From: Hippophae tibetana
Lineage: Eukaryota; Streptophyta; Magnoliopsida; Rosales; Elaeagnaceae
Assembly (NCBI GenBank): GCA_037013495.1
Contig: CM072804.1
Span: 34,326,501 to 34,390,500 of the forward strand
Reading direction: 5' to 3'
Length of the DNA: 64,000 nucleotides
Shown here: positions 11,159-22,479 of the stretch, one piece after another
How the letters are laid out: each line of letters starts with the position of its first letter
Position numbering within the stretch: the first letter of the stretch is position 1
Notes under the pieces: model-generated
What the model saw: the letters and a program-made list of their open reading frames with translations, nothing else
Databases searched by the model: none
Told to the model about the DNA's origin: nothing
Made by a program: the position numbers and the translations under genes

Positions 11159-11929
11159 AACAATTTGTTTTGGCCTATGGTCTTACATATAAAGGGCCAA
11201 TATTGCATGTCCGTATCACCTCTAGTTGAGCCAAGACATGTTAAGGCATATGCTAGATGGTGTACAAGATCTGATTGTGGAAATGCAGTGGAAGTGAATG
11301 AAAATTTATCTTATCTACTGCTTGAATTACCATCCATCATAGGGGCATTCCAAGTGGCACAAGCTATTAATGATATAGTCACTGGGGATATTGCGGAGCC
11401 TGAGGTGGGTACAAGTGCATATCCATCTGTTGGAGGGTTATTGGACTCACTAACAAGAACTGTAATACTAGAGGTTCCAAGGAATGGTACAAGGCAGTTG
11501 GATGTAGACATTAAGCAACCAGTATGGAAGCCATATGATGTAGAAGGATTCCCTGAGTTGTCAGTACCCTTGACAGGATCAAATGGAGATCAAAAAGAAG
11601 TTTTGTCATTTCATCCTAGTGCTCAGAATTCTGAACATAAGGTGGAGAAACAAGCAGTGATGTTCTTTCCACCCCTGAGCAATTTTGTGTGGATGCCCTA
11701 TCAGGCGGTTTGTGGTAGTGGATATCTCATCAAAGGATCTCACCAATTGTTAGTGGTCTCTGAAAACAAAAGGGTAATGGTGTGCAAGCGACAGCTAATG
11801 GAAGAGCATTCAGCTGAAAGAAAAATAATAAGTAGGTGTGGCCTTAGCATCGAAGCAACTCTCTCTAAAACTATAGACTTGCTCCAAAGTCAATTCAGGG
11901 CTACCTTTTGCGTCTATCTCAAAACATAG
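11090..11929 (+). CDS. Unidentified 279-codon open frame, helicase tail fused to unknown sequence
   Basis: The first about 22 codons are the end of the captured helicase fragment. The remaining about 257 codons stay open although the helicase part just upstream has three stops. Readable pieces include AYARWCTRSDCGNAVEVNE, GAFQVAQAINDIVTGDIAEP, QPVWKPYDVEGFPELSVPL and NFVWMPYQAVCGSGYLI. I see no signal peptide, membrane span or retroviral catalytic motif, and I do not recognise the family. It may be part of a third captured gene or of an unusual element protein. There is no convincing ATG near the 5' end: the frame opens at a non-ATG codon just after a stop. Confidence 0.4.
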   Translation: MVVGVLDAMPSSDFKPENEEKVDNNLFWPMVLHIKGQYCMSVSPLVEPRHVKAYARWCTRSDCGNAVEVNENLSYLLLELPSIIGAFQVAQAINDIVTGDIAEPEVGTSAYPSVGGLLDSLTRTVILEVPRNGTRQLDVDIKQPVWKPYDVEGFPELSVPLTGSNGDQKEVLSFHPSAQNSEHKVEKQAVMFFPPLSNFVWMPYQAVCGSGYLIKGSHQLLVVSENKRVMVCKRQLMEEHSAERKIISRCGLSIEATLSKTIDLLQSQFRATFCVYLKT

Positions 11930-11982
11930 GCGGTGATCATACCAACCCATACCTCCACTTTATCCTTGAGGACAAGGATTCT

Positions 11983-11997
11983 AAAAGGGGGAAGAAA
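11983..11997 (+). other. Polypurine tract
   Basis: AAAAGGGGGAAGAAA, 15 purines in a row immediately before the TG of the 3' LTR. The frame across 11955-11996 reads ILEDKDSKRGKK, resembling the last codons of many plant gypsy pol genes, which suggests a gypsy parent. Confidence 0.88.
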
Positions 11998-12319
11998 TGA
12001 TACGAGCAAAGGGTGCTCGTGACTATTAGGCGCTCAGGTATAAACAAACGTAGGCATAGAGATGACTGCAGTGGGCACATCACAAGTGATGCACGAGGCG
12101 TAGAGCTGTGTAGGCAACAAGGAACGTTGAATGCATAAATAGTAGGGACCATTACAATTCAATTAGGAATGTCAGAATTGATTAGCATGATTCTTGTAAT
12201 CCCATCCGTTTGTGAGGCTTTATATATAGCCATAATTATTGGTATAAAAAAATATATGAAAACAGCTCCTCTTTACCTCTGTCTTCTTCCCCAACCTCTG
12301 AGAAATTCTACACGTATCA
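11998..12319 (+). repeat. 3' LTR of the gene-capturing element
   Basis: Second copy of the LTR. Begins TGATACG and ends CGTATCA, so its tips are perfect inverted repeats. It is followed at 12321 by TAGAATA, the repeat of the bases just before the 5' LTR. Confidence 0.93.
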
Positions 12320-12689
12320 ATAGAATAACCCTATCGTCAAAATAAATTTTGATAATGTCGGAACAATATTTTTATTTTTAAAAAACCCCAAAGCATTAAA
12401 TTATAAAATAAAATATTTAATTGTTCTGAAATTAGTTTTTTTCCCTCAGCATATATCAATTCAGTAAAATTAATGCTAAAAAATTCCATAACCATAAAAA
12501 AACAAGCATTCTCTTACTAAAACATGTTATAAAAAAAGGCATGATTATTTATTTGTGCCTACTTAAGTCCAACCCAAAGTCGCATAAACGTACAAAGCAC
12601 GATAATATATGGCATACAAGTCATGATATACAATAGGAAGAACAAACTCAAAACTAGCAAGGATCAATAGATCTCTATCAAGGCTTGTC
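12320..12689 (-). other. 3' flank and 3' UTR of the membrane-protein gene
   Basis: The sense (minus) strand carries AATAAA at 12553-12548, about 140 bases past the stop codon, a plausible poly(A) signal. The LTR element ends about 230 bases further on, so it sits just outside the transcript. Confidence 0.5.
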
Positions 12690-15600
12690 TTAGTATCCCC
12701 CAGTGGGAATACTTGTGAATTTTTTAGTATACACACGATGCCTTCGCTCCCTTGCATATACAACCCAGAAGATCAATGACAGCATAACAGCTACAGATAC
12801 AAGTACTAATCCAGTATAGATCCATGTGCTGTGTTTTCTCAGACCCGGACAGTAGGTCTTACTGATGCTTGTAAAGGTTTGCCGAACAAAAGTGCAATCT
12901 TGAAGGTCAACCAAGAATGGACCATATCGGTACAAACCATTGCTCACATTTACTGCAGTTTTCATTTGATCATAGAGGGCTGGAGTCATACGGCCGGGTG
13001 TTACACAAGTATCACCAGATGCGGATACATGACAGGTATAGTTCTTCCACACCTGCATTGAACAAAAAAATCAATGTCATCAACAAATTTATAGATATCC
13101 TAAGTGGTTGCACGTCGAGGTAAAGTTATACTGTGTTAGATTGTTGATATGTAAATGAGCAAGTACAACTAACGGTTATGTCTAAGCTTCCTACCATTTC
13201 AACCTAAATGAAAAATAAATCAATCCATGACATAAATCAAAGAAACACCTAACGAATATTATCAGAAATTACCCTTCCTATTTCACATGAATGATTTAAT
13301 TTATACAAATTAGGTTCAATTCATATTTACCTCTTTTGCATCCTTCAATTCCACTTCACCGGAAGAACATTTTCGATCAGTGAGATCAGCATGGAAAGGG
13401 CTGCAAAGATTAGGCATCTTTGGACCAGACTGGTTATAGTACAAGGGCTTCACACGTGGTGGGAAATTAACATTTGTGACATTGTTGATGACAGTGTTAA
13501 CAACATTTGCAAGTTGGTAGGTGACTTCCTTAGTTCGTAACAAGGTTTCTTGTGCTGTAGCATTGTCCACACATGGGATAATATGATCTAAAGCTGTATG
13601 AGCAGTTGGGTTCTCGACCCACTCGTCCATTGCAACACAAGTATCTGCAACCACACTAATGCATAAACGAACATAATTAGAAAGGAAACTAGAAACGAAT
13701 ACTCAAGCTAACAAATACAGGCATAATATAACTGTTGATTCTTTTCCTTCAGCATCTGAAATAAAAATATTTACTAAACGAAGATGCAGAGAGTCAGTAA
13801 TAGACTGAGTGGATAAGTTAATGAATATAAAGCTGACACTGTTATATATATAGCGCCAAAAACTCAGATTATATCTTTGTGTAATATAGAACTTGCCAGG
13901 TTTTTATACATCAAATTTCACAAGATCAATCATTATAGTCCAAAATGATTACAGCAATTTGATAGAAAATTATACCGTTTAGACTAGTCTGATAGTTTCT
14001 GACTCTGACCAATGTCAAGAATCAATTAAAAGGAAAAAAGGACATATTTTCCAAGATGAAGAAATGAGTATCAAATGATCAAACTATGAACTCTTGGCTT
14101 ATTAGTTACCAAATAGAATTATGAAACACCTTTGTTTGTTATCAACATGCAGAACTTGGAAATCAATAAAACTAGTTCTAAAAAATAAAATATAAAAGCA
14201 AAGCTTAACATTCAAATTAAGGATGGAAATCTTGTTGGGTTTGTCATATTTGTGTCATGTACACATGTTAGTTGACATATGAAAAGATTACTGTTTGTTT
14301 TCCAATTGTCTATTTATAGTAGTACGAAATAAATAAAAAACCTTTAAAGATATGTAAAAATTATCAATCAATCACGACAATTTTTTGTCCGTGTTGTGCC
14401 GTTTTATATTGTCGTGCCAGACAATGCCACCAATAATTCAAAAAGTCTAATGCTAGAAATTCATCAAAACCGGAAAGGACTTACTTGTGGAGAAGCAAAA
14501 ATACACCACACAAAATGAAAGTCCCAGCAACAAGAATCCATCCAACAACAACCAAGCTGCAAACGTCAAATATCCATGTGTTAATTCATTGAACATATAA
14601 CTAACACTAAACTACAATGAGTATCCACACACCAATAAATGATTAGCCTCAAGAAGTAAACTTCAAAAATACAAGTACTTACGTGTACACAAGAGCTTGT
14701 AACCCAAAGATAGAGAGAACTGTAGCAAAAAATTCCACAAACAAACAACATAAATGAATTTTTCATAGATCAACTTAGTTTTACCAACACATACAAAAAA
14801 ATAGAAGACTTACGAAATCCAATAAATGCCAAAAAGAGCATAAAAGCAGCAATAATGATAAGAGATATTCTCCTGCAGCAAATGGAAAAAGGACATTTAT
14901 CGTTCACAACCACTAATAGCAATATATCATAGTCGTAAAGCTTGTTTGATAGCTTAAATTTACATGCTATCCAAAGCTTGTTGTATCTCCTTTGAATTAT
15001 CCCCAGTTTTATCCGAAAGGGTGGTCGCCGAAGAGCTAATCTTCATCTGAATTTTGTCAATATTCTTCCTGATTTCTTCTGGAAGAGTAATTGACTCTAT
15101 TCCAATCCGCTTGGCGGCAGAGAGATAATCTGACACATTCCTGAGGTTTTCAGCAGTGACATCCGCTTGGTTTACAACATAATCCAATGTATTTGTTGTA
15201 CTGCTGTGGAACTTCCCCTGACCAGTATACAGCACAATGCATCCAACACTACAAACGATGATGAAGAAAATGTTGAGGAATCACAAATAAAAACACAAAT
15301 AATTGAATCAATATAAAAAAAATGACAGTAAGAGACACATACATTGCTGCAATGGTGAAGAGGACAAGGAAAATCAGAGAGAGAGCATAGGCAGAACGAG
15401 AATAACCATAAGGCTCTTTAGGACAACAGCAGTAACAAAGACAAATGAGTGACATAGTAAGCCCGAACAAAAGAAACCAAACACTGGCAATGACAAAGAA
15501 GGGAGCAGCTGTGTAACCAACAGACTGCATCACAAAGCAATTGCCACGTTAAGATGAAAAATTAAATTTGCTAAAAACACAAATAAACCGAGACAGGAAA

Positions 15601-17231
15601 CTAACTTGAAAAGATTAAAACAGTATTTGCAGGATAAGCACCCTAGAAACCGTTGGAAAAATGGCCAATATTATTTTCTAAACAAAAAATTTCTTGCCAA
15701 ATTTACCTTCTAATTAAGCATTAGATCGTTCAGTCCATTGAAAATATTATAAATTCACCAATCACATGAGGGAAATAATAGTCTACTTTTTAAGTTTTAA
15801 AGCTAATTCATATTGTAATAAAGAAAAAGTAGTAGTAGTAGTGTTGTAAATTTCCCCACTCGCAGAGCAAATTTTTCATCTATGGCAATAAGCCAATGGA
15901 GAAAATGCTTTCGTGGACACTCTCTGCCCCCATCAAATTTCTAAACTCGGTTTTCTTACAATGTTATATAAATTTCTTATATATACTATGAATTATCAAA
16001 ATACAACATCATAAATAAAAATATATTTTACTTCGATTATTTAAGAAGTATCAAAACTCTAGCCATTTTTCATTACTTCTTCTCGTTTAGATCTCTTCTA
16101 TCGGGAGTCTTTCTCTTGGCTCTCTTTTCGAGTGATTGTTCTTTTATTTTCATTCTAAAAGACACAATCACCCCAAAAAAAATTACTCTAGTACGATTTA
16201 AGAATGTTTTTTGTTTTTGTTTTTGTATGCTTTTCTTTGTAGATATGATGACATAGATCTATTCGGTTATTCAATGAAGATGATAGAATAATAGTGATGA
16301 AATACATGAAATCAATAAACCTGAATGACCCAAAAAGAATGCTTATGTTGTAGTATATCTAAATTTTATATTTAATTATGTATTTGTGTTCTTTATGTAT
16401 CTTCAACTTGGATGAAATAACGAAATTTCTTATTTTTCTATTAAAAAAATTAACAAAAGCAACAATCTTTTTAATATTATATGTATGATTATTATTTTCT
16501 TTTTTTTTACCATAAATTTTGTTAATTTAAAATATAAAAATCTATATTTTTTTATTAGTGGAGAATCTCAATCCCCCACAAATCCAGAATCCAACCCGCC
16601 TGCACCAGTGACAACACTAGTAGGAAGCAAAGGCGGGTTAGAAACAAACACAAAACGACGAGAATAGCCGAACAGAAGTAGAAACCACAAACCAGATAAA
16701 TTATTAACTATCTAAACCCAGATGAGCGACTAACATAATTTTGATGATAAAGCACTAAAATTTATCAGAATTTAAAAAAGAACAAAACAAAAATTGAATG
16801 ATTAGTTTAAAATCTAAGAGACGTACAGCCCAATAATGTTCATTGCTGATATTCCAGCCACCAGTGTACAGTTTAAGGCCATCAAGTGGATCTTTCCGGT
16901 GGGTTCTCTCTTCGGCCAATATTAAAGATGAGTTCTGCACCGTTTCGTCCGCAAGAGACCTTCTTGTACTCCATGTCAACACCCCACTATGTTCTCTCTC
17001 ACCAAAAACGCCTACAATATCCAAAACATAGAGGAAAAATAATATTTCCATTAAAAACAAAAAACAGAACAAACAATACCATAGAATTTTAGAATGTAAT
17101 GGTAGAAAATAAACTATACCCAGAAGACGTTCCGAATTGAAAAGGTGAGAACTCCCATAAGTAGAAGCAATGAAGATGAAGAATGTAAGAAAAAGAATGA
17201 ATCTTGAAGAGTGTGGTCTAAAACATATCAT
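12690..17231 (-). CDS. Plant five-span membrane protein, DDB_G0292058-like family (At2g12400-like)
   Basis: Nine coding exons on the minus strand: 17231-17120, 17011-16827, 15524-15343, 15248-14964, 14872-14814, 14719-14683, 14556-14485, 13655-13331 and 13052-12690. All junctions are GT/AG, and they sum to 1620 bases (539 aa plus stop) with no internal stop. The start is the ATG at 17231 (MICFRPHSSRF), followed by a signal peptide of about 27 residues. Then come RRSLADETVQNSSLILAEER and LYTGGWNISNEHYWASVGYT. Membrane spans lie near residues 105-128, 145-167, 257-279, 285-308 and 496-520. A large cysteine-containing luminal or extracellular region (about 311-495) has NXS/T sites. The short basic tail ends SIPTGGY. 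The family is plant-wide, loosely annotated as a transmembrane or plasma-membrane protein, and has no settled biochemical function. Intron 2 (about 1.3 kb) holds repeat-like sequence. This is the only intact gene in the window. Confidence 0.93.
15840..16690. mobile_element. Possible small DNA transposon inside intron 2
   Basis: Two less AT-rich islands (about 15850-15950 and 16560-16680) with CCCC/GGGG-containing wording bracket AT-rich DNA. The second island contains a perfect 9-bp inverted repeat AACCCGCCT/AGGCGGGTT (16593-16601 and 16631-16639). Such wording is common at the ends of plant hAT-like non-autonomous elements. I could not define terminal inverted repeats or a target duplication. 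Confidence 0.3.
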
Positions 17232-18880
17232 AATGGCTATGGTTTGGAGCCTTTTGGCCACCAACTAATATTGTTTTGTGAAAACTTTGGTTTTAAAGGA
17301 GAGAGAAGAAGTTTGGTACAAAATTATTTTACTGATTTTTTTTTTTTTTTGTACTGATTGATTAGCACCAAAATCTTTGGCTAATTGGCTTTTGCTTGAA
17401 ATTCACGGTTCAGGGGAAGAAAGAATGTTTACTGTTTTGTACCTTTTAGCTAGCAGTAGGCGATCTTTTACGTTGGATAAATATTTTAAATAAAATTAAA
17501 AATTAATGTAATTTTTTTAATGAAAATAATAATTGATAAATATTTAAAAGGGAGATAAAATAATATGATTAATAAGAAGTATAATTTAATAATATTTAAT
17601 AATACCTCATTATGTAGTCTTGGTAGAGGAATGGTCATAAACATTCACATTAGTAAATGTATTTGTATTTCGTATTTTGTTTTTTAAAAATGATATTTAT
17701 CTATACACAGTTGGAATTCATGCTATTTAAAAACTTATAAATTAATACGTTTTCAGTCTCGGTATTAAATTTCTTTTTCTTTGTCTACTTTAGTTTTTGT
17801 TTCTATAATAGCTTTTGCTTTTCTATGTAAAAGTTTTTATTGTTTTAATTCACGAAAATACGTTTCGGTTGGTAGAAGATCATCAGTCATTTGATCTCTT
17901 TATTTTCCCTTTACTTTTCCTGTTTTAGATCTTCATTAGAGATTTTGCTTTAAAGATAAATGTCGAATTTGCACCTGGACGCACGCGGTGTGTCCTATTA
18001 CTAACTTTAAAAAAAATATTATTATTTTAAAATTATTTTTATACATATAATATCATAACTAATACAAATATAAATTTATGTATATTTTTTTATTTAATCA
18101 TATGTCATTAACCTCTTCATATAAAGAATTTTTTTATTTAATCATATGTCATTAACCTCTTCATATAAAGAATTTCATTTTTAAACCCACTTAATTCATT
18201 TTTTTAAAACGTAAATGAATATATGTTTTTAATAAATTAAGAAAATAAATCTATGTTTTTTTTTCTTAAAGATTAAAAGTAAAAATATATTAAAATATTA
18301 AGTCATTTATACATCTTAATAAAGTAGTAAAGAAATTCATTAAATATAAAAATAACATACAATGAACATAAGTTCTCATTTTGTGAGATTTATCAAAGTA
18401 TTAAATTAAAAAATAAAAGTAATAAAATATATAACAAATTTATGAGAGAATATTTTAGAGCATTTAATATTCACTCTTTATTCTTCGTTATTTTAATGTT
18501 TAGCCATAATAATTGATATTTAAAAAATATGAAAACATGATAGTAAGTTGATATCAACTCTACGAAAACTTGAAATCATTCCTAGCAGTACTTCTTATGA
18601 TACATGACTTCTTGAAAAGGTATATAAAAAAATTCAAATATAAAGAAATATGTGTATTTAGTATTTCTTTTATTTAAAATAAGAGTAAATTATTACAAAA
18701 TCTAATCTCTAATCTTAAACATGCGGATAAAATCAATAATATCCCCTTTCAAGTAATACATAAATATTTTTATGGTTTCAAAAATATCACAAATATCCAT
18801 CAAAAAAATGAATAGTAATATTATATATATAATTGTAAAAAATAATAGGAAATCAAGTAATAAAAGAAACAGAAACACAA
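17232..18880. other. Upstream region of the membrane-protein gene and AT-rich DNA
   Basis: No coding sequence recognised. The first few hundred bases upstream of the ATG should contain the promoter. Only a weak TTTAAAA on the sense strand (17297-17291) was noticed, and no confident element. Beyond about 17990 the DNA is very AT-rich with a short tandem duplication. Confidence 0.4.
18087..18174. repeat. Tandem duplication, 44-bp unit, two copies
   Basis: The unit containing ATTTAATCATATGTCATTAA is present twice. CATATGTCATT starts at 18099 and again at 18143. The copies are virtually identical, so this is a recent event. Confidence 0.9.
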
Positions 18881-18889
18881 TGTATCTCA

Positions 18890-20140
18890 ATATGTATCTC
18901 ATAAAAAATGGTAATTAGCAAAAATAAATATAAAAAGTTAAGATTAAATCTTAAGAAATGAGTTGGATTTAAAGATTTATCATTCTCATGAATAAGAAAA
19001 ATATTTCAAAGAAAAAAACATAATTTATTATGAAATAAGTAATAAAAAAATGAGTATTAATATTATGAACACAAAATGAATGTATAATAAACTATCAAAA
19101 ATATTTTAGAAAAATAAAGGAAAAATTTGTTACATCTATTTAGGATAAATTTAAATATTAATAAAAATAAATTTTAGAGAATAAATTGATAAACTGATAA
19201 AATTAGCACAACTAGATAATAGAATAATAAATAGAAAATAATTTTTATTAAGAATGATCCATACAAATTTAGCATACTAGAAGTTAAAATTCATAACATA
19301 CCATAGATTTTCTATTAATATTAATTATAAGAACCTAAATCAAGTATTAAGTTAGTCTATGAATTTAAAATAGAAGATTTAATAAAATAAGAAAATCATT
19401 AATTTGCATTATACTATATAATAGGATATGGATAAAATAAATTCATATAAATAGATAAAACTTTTCAAGTAATTTGGCAAATAATAAAACCAAAAATATT
19501 AATAGATTTTGAAATATAAAAAAAATGAAACTTAGATGTTAAAGAAAAACCATTAATACAAGGAATAAAAAGTAATGTGTCAAGGTTTACGTTTATAAAC
19601 CCTAAAAGAGAAACATTTAATAAAGAAAAAGATGTGACATATCTAAAATAAGAAGTTAAAATATTGAAAGCATTAATCCATGATATAATATTAGGAAGAA
19701 AATAATACAATTACTATCCTAATAGTATTCAAAAATAATTTACATGATATAGAATTAGTGAAATTAATTCTGAACTAAAAAATATTATTCCAAAAAACTC
19801 ATAAGAAACCTATTTCATTACCAATTCCTCATCAAGAAGGAACATCTGACCCATATAGAGAAATAGAAATAGGCAAAGGCTAGAAGAACATGACATTCCT
19901 TATATAAAAAAAAACCCAAAATGGGATAAGGATTATATTGTAGAACTAGAAGTAGTATTCCACCATAATTCAAACTTAATGAAAATTATCAACCTAATCT
20001 TAGATTTAGATTGTATAAAAGACAATAAAAAAAGCTTTAGATGAATGATCTAGTGATATAAGTGTAATCATACAAACTTTTCCAACCACACAATCAAATC
20101 CTTCAACTTATAGTCTTAATAGCTCATAAAATGACAAAAA
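18890..20140 (+). pseudogene. EPRV1 movement-protein region
   Basis: The stretch 19577-19640 reads SRFTFINPKRETFNKEKDV, and 19890-20060 gives further collinear pieces (HDIPYIKKNP, YIVELEVVFHHN). These correspond in position to the N-terminal movement-protein part of the viral polyprotein. Many stops. Base-level similarity to 54528-55250 (reverse strand) confirms it is repeated viral sequence. Confidence 0.6.
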
Positions 20141-20149
20141 AAATATAAA

Positions 20150-20950
20150 AAATTGGGTTACAAATTTAATAGAACAATAACATCTATAAATGTATAGGAA
20201 TGCTCCCACAAGTAGAGTACTTGGATATTGTAGTAAATGAAATATATAATAAATTTACAAAGTTAGACATATCGCTGAATTTAGTGAAAATAAAATTGAG
20301 AAAATCAAATGACATTTACAAAATATAAAAATATGTGATATGTGTTATATACATTCCTTTATTTGTGAATATGAAAGTATTATCACAAATTACCACCCTC
20401 CATACAAGAAACTTATAGGAAATGTTTTTCTAGAAATTACTTAGAATATTACATAAAACTATAATAAAAAGATGGAATAAAAAATAGATAAACTATATCA
20501 GACACTTTAGGAGGAAGATTAAGAACTCTTAAAAATTGGATAATCATTAAATGTAAAAAAAATAGGAATATAAACAAATAAGATAAAATAATAAAATCTG
20601 TTGTGATACAAGAGATTTTAGTATGCAAGAAAAATATGAATATAACATAAAATCTTACAAAAAAAAGTATAAAAAATATAAAATTACAAAACATTCAAAA
20701 AGTATAAATTTAGAAAACAAGAATTTCAAAAATATAAGAGAATATATGATAAAGAGCCTTATAGAAAAAAAAAAGATATTTTAGGAATTGTTTTTATAAA
20801 CTACCATAAAACAAAAATTATTGTCTATCAGGAAAAAAATACAGATGTTGGATCTACAATGAGGAAGGACATGATGATAATAAATGTCCTAACAAGATTC
20901 AATATAAAAAAGAATTTTCACATAAAGCAAAAATCTTAGAATAAGCTTTT
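20150..20950 (+). pseudogene. EPRV1 coat-protein region with defective zinc knuckle
   Basis: The 20260-20520 part aligns with the readable 96-codon piece of EPRV2 (50972-51262, minus). The zinc knuckle at 20846-20887 reads CWIYNEEGHDDNKC, in which the second cysteine of C-X2-C-X4-H-X4-C is tyrosine. The EPRV2 copy lacks this whole segment. Nucleic-acid binding by this knuckle would be lost. Confidence 0.75.
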
Positions 20951-21079
20951 AAGATAAAATTAGAACCAATAGAGAAATCAAATATAGATAATACTTGTAG
21001 TATTTATCTATTAGAAGAAACTGAGAAAGAAATAACTAACTCAAAATATGAATATTCTTTATCAAAAGATAAATTATTT

Positions 21080-21560
21080 GTATAATATTACAAATCGAAA
21101 TAATATTTATATTAAGGTAGGATTGAAATTTAAAAATTACATAAGTTACTGTTTATATGCATATGTAGATACAAGATCTAATATGTGTGTAGTTAGTAAA
21201 TATGTATTCCCAGAAAAACTTTGAAAACAAGCACCAAAAGATTTAATTGTACAAATTGATTATAATACTACAATAAATCTTAATAAAGTCTTAAAAGATA
21301 TATATGTAATGATATTAGGAGAGAAATTTTATACTCCTATCACATATCAATAAGAAACAAGAGTTGATTTATCAATAGAAAATAATTTTCTAAACTTATA
21401 TAAACTTTATACACAATATTTAGACAAAATAAATCTAACAGCTTAGATAGTAAAACCATTTATGTGTCAAAATAAGAAAAGTTTTGATGGTATCCAACTT
21501 TTATGCAACAATATAAAAAGTGAAAATAGGGCGAGATAGACTCAAAATAGTAACAAAAAT
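21080..21560 (+). pseudogene. EPRV1 aspartic protease remnant
   Basis: AYVDTRSNMCVVSKYVFPE starts near 21162. The active-site triad D-T/S-G is present as D-T-R (21168-21176), so the catalytic glycine is lost. Later pieces (YTPITYQ, SIENNFLNLY) fit the second half of a retropepsin-like domain. Interrupted by stops. Confidence 0.75.
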
Positions 21561-21639
21561 CTTATTTAGAAAACATTTCATTAGATATAGATAAAAAAAA
21601 TTATTTTTTTAATGAAATACAAGAAGATAAAGTCATAAC

Positions 21640-22380
21640 ATGTATCAAAAAACTATTAAACAATAAGCTCAGAAAATCATTTAGGTTCAAAAGTAAATAA
21701 ATCTAAACTGATTGCTAACATAAAATTGAGATACCCTAACAAAGTCATTAGAATAAAACCTATCATTTATAATCCAAAAGACATGATTGAATTTGAAAAA
21801 TAAATTTAAGAACTTTTGAAACTAAAAGTCATAATACCAAGTAATTTACCTCACTCTAGTCCAACATTCTTAATCGAAAAAGAAACTAAAAAAGAATGGT
21901 AATAGCTTCAAAGCACTAAATAAAGAAACCATTGATGATGGATACTTTATTCCAAATAAATAAGAATTATTATCATTAATAAAAATAAATAAATATTTCT
22001 TAAGTTTTGATTACAATAGTGAATTTTGGAAAATAAGACTGGATGAGAAATCTAAAAAAGTAACTATATTTAGTTTCCCCCAAGGATAATTCCAATGGAC
22101 TATTGTTTCATTTAGATTAAAACAAGCTCCAAGTATCTTTTAAGTGTATATGGACAATATCTTTAAAAAATTACAAAATATTTATTGTGTTTATATAGAT
22201 TATATTTTATTTTTTTAGTAATGAATTAAATAGATATTATTTGATATTATTAATATTCTACAAGAATATATGAAAGAAATCATTATACTTTTTTATTAAA
22301 AAATAGCAATTACTCAACAAAATATTAAGTATTTAGGGTTAGAAATTGAAGATGAAAGAAATTAAAGGATTTTCTAGTGA
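21640..22380 (+). pseudogene. EPRV1 reverse transcriptase remnant
   Basis: Recognisable RT blocks: SSPTFLIEKETK near 21860, FWKIRLDEK at about 22024 and FPQG near 22075. The catalytic Y-x-D-D box at 22192-22203 reads YIDY, so the second aspartate is tyrosine. Stops and frameshifts are frequent. The block at 21735-21850 aligns closely with the reverse strand of EPRV2 at 49921-50050. Confidence 0.85.
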
Positions 22381-22479
22381 ATTAAAAGACAAAAATTAAT
22401 TACAAAGATTATTAGAATGTTTAACATATGTTGAAGCATATATGTGAAAAGCTAAAATAAAAATGAAAAAAGATGATGT

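Larger units (their letters stand above)
8252..12319 (+). mobile_element. Non-autonomous LTR retrotransposon carrying host-gene fragments
   Basis: Two LTRs of about 330 and 322 bp bound a 3.4-kb interior. The direct repeat TAGAATA abuts or nearly abuts both ends (8245-8251 and 12321-12327). The 5' LTR is followed by an iMet-tRNA primer site and the 3' LTR is preceded by a 15-base polypurine tract. The LTR tips are TGATACG...CGTATCA, a perfect 7-bp inverted repeat in the 3' copy. No protease, RT, RNase H or integrase is readable, so it must have moved using proteins from another element. The interior holds a possible gypsy-type gag remnant, a probable GARP-domain fragment, a DEAD-box helicase fragment and an unidentified open frame. 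Capture of cellular gene pieces by LTR elements is known in plants (for example maize Bs1). This particular combination is not one I recognise. Confidence 0.9.

Noticed and set aside
12831-13123. Plus-strand frames opposite exon 9
   Set aside because: Antisense shadows of a well-supported spliced exon on the minus strand.
17231-17264. Upstream extension of the membrane protein's first exon by 11 codons
   Set aside because: The extension starts at TTG. The first ATG is at 17231 and gives a proper signal peptide.
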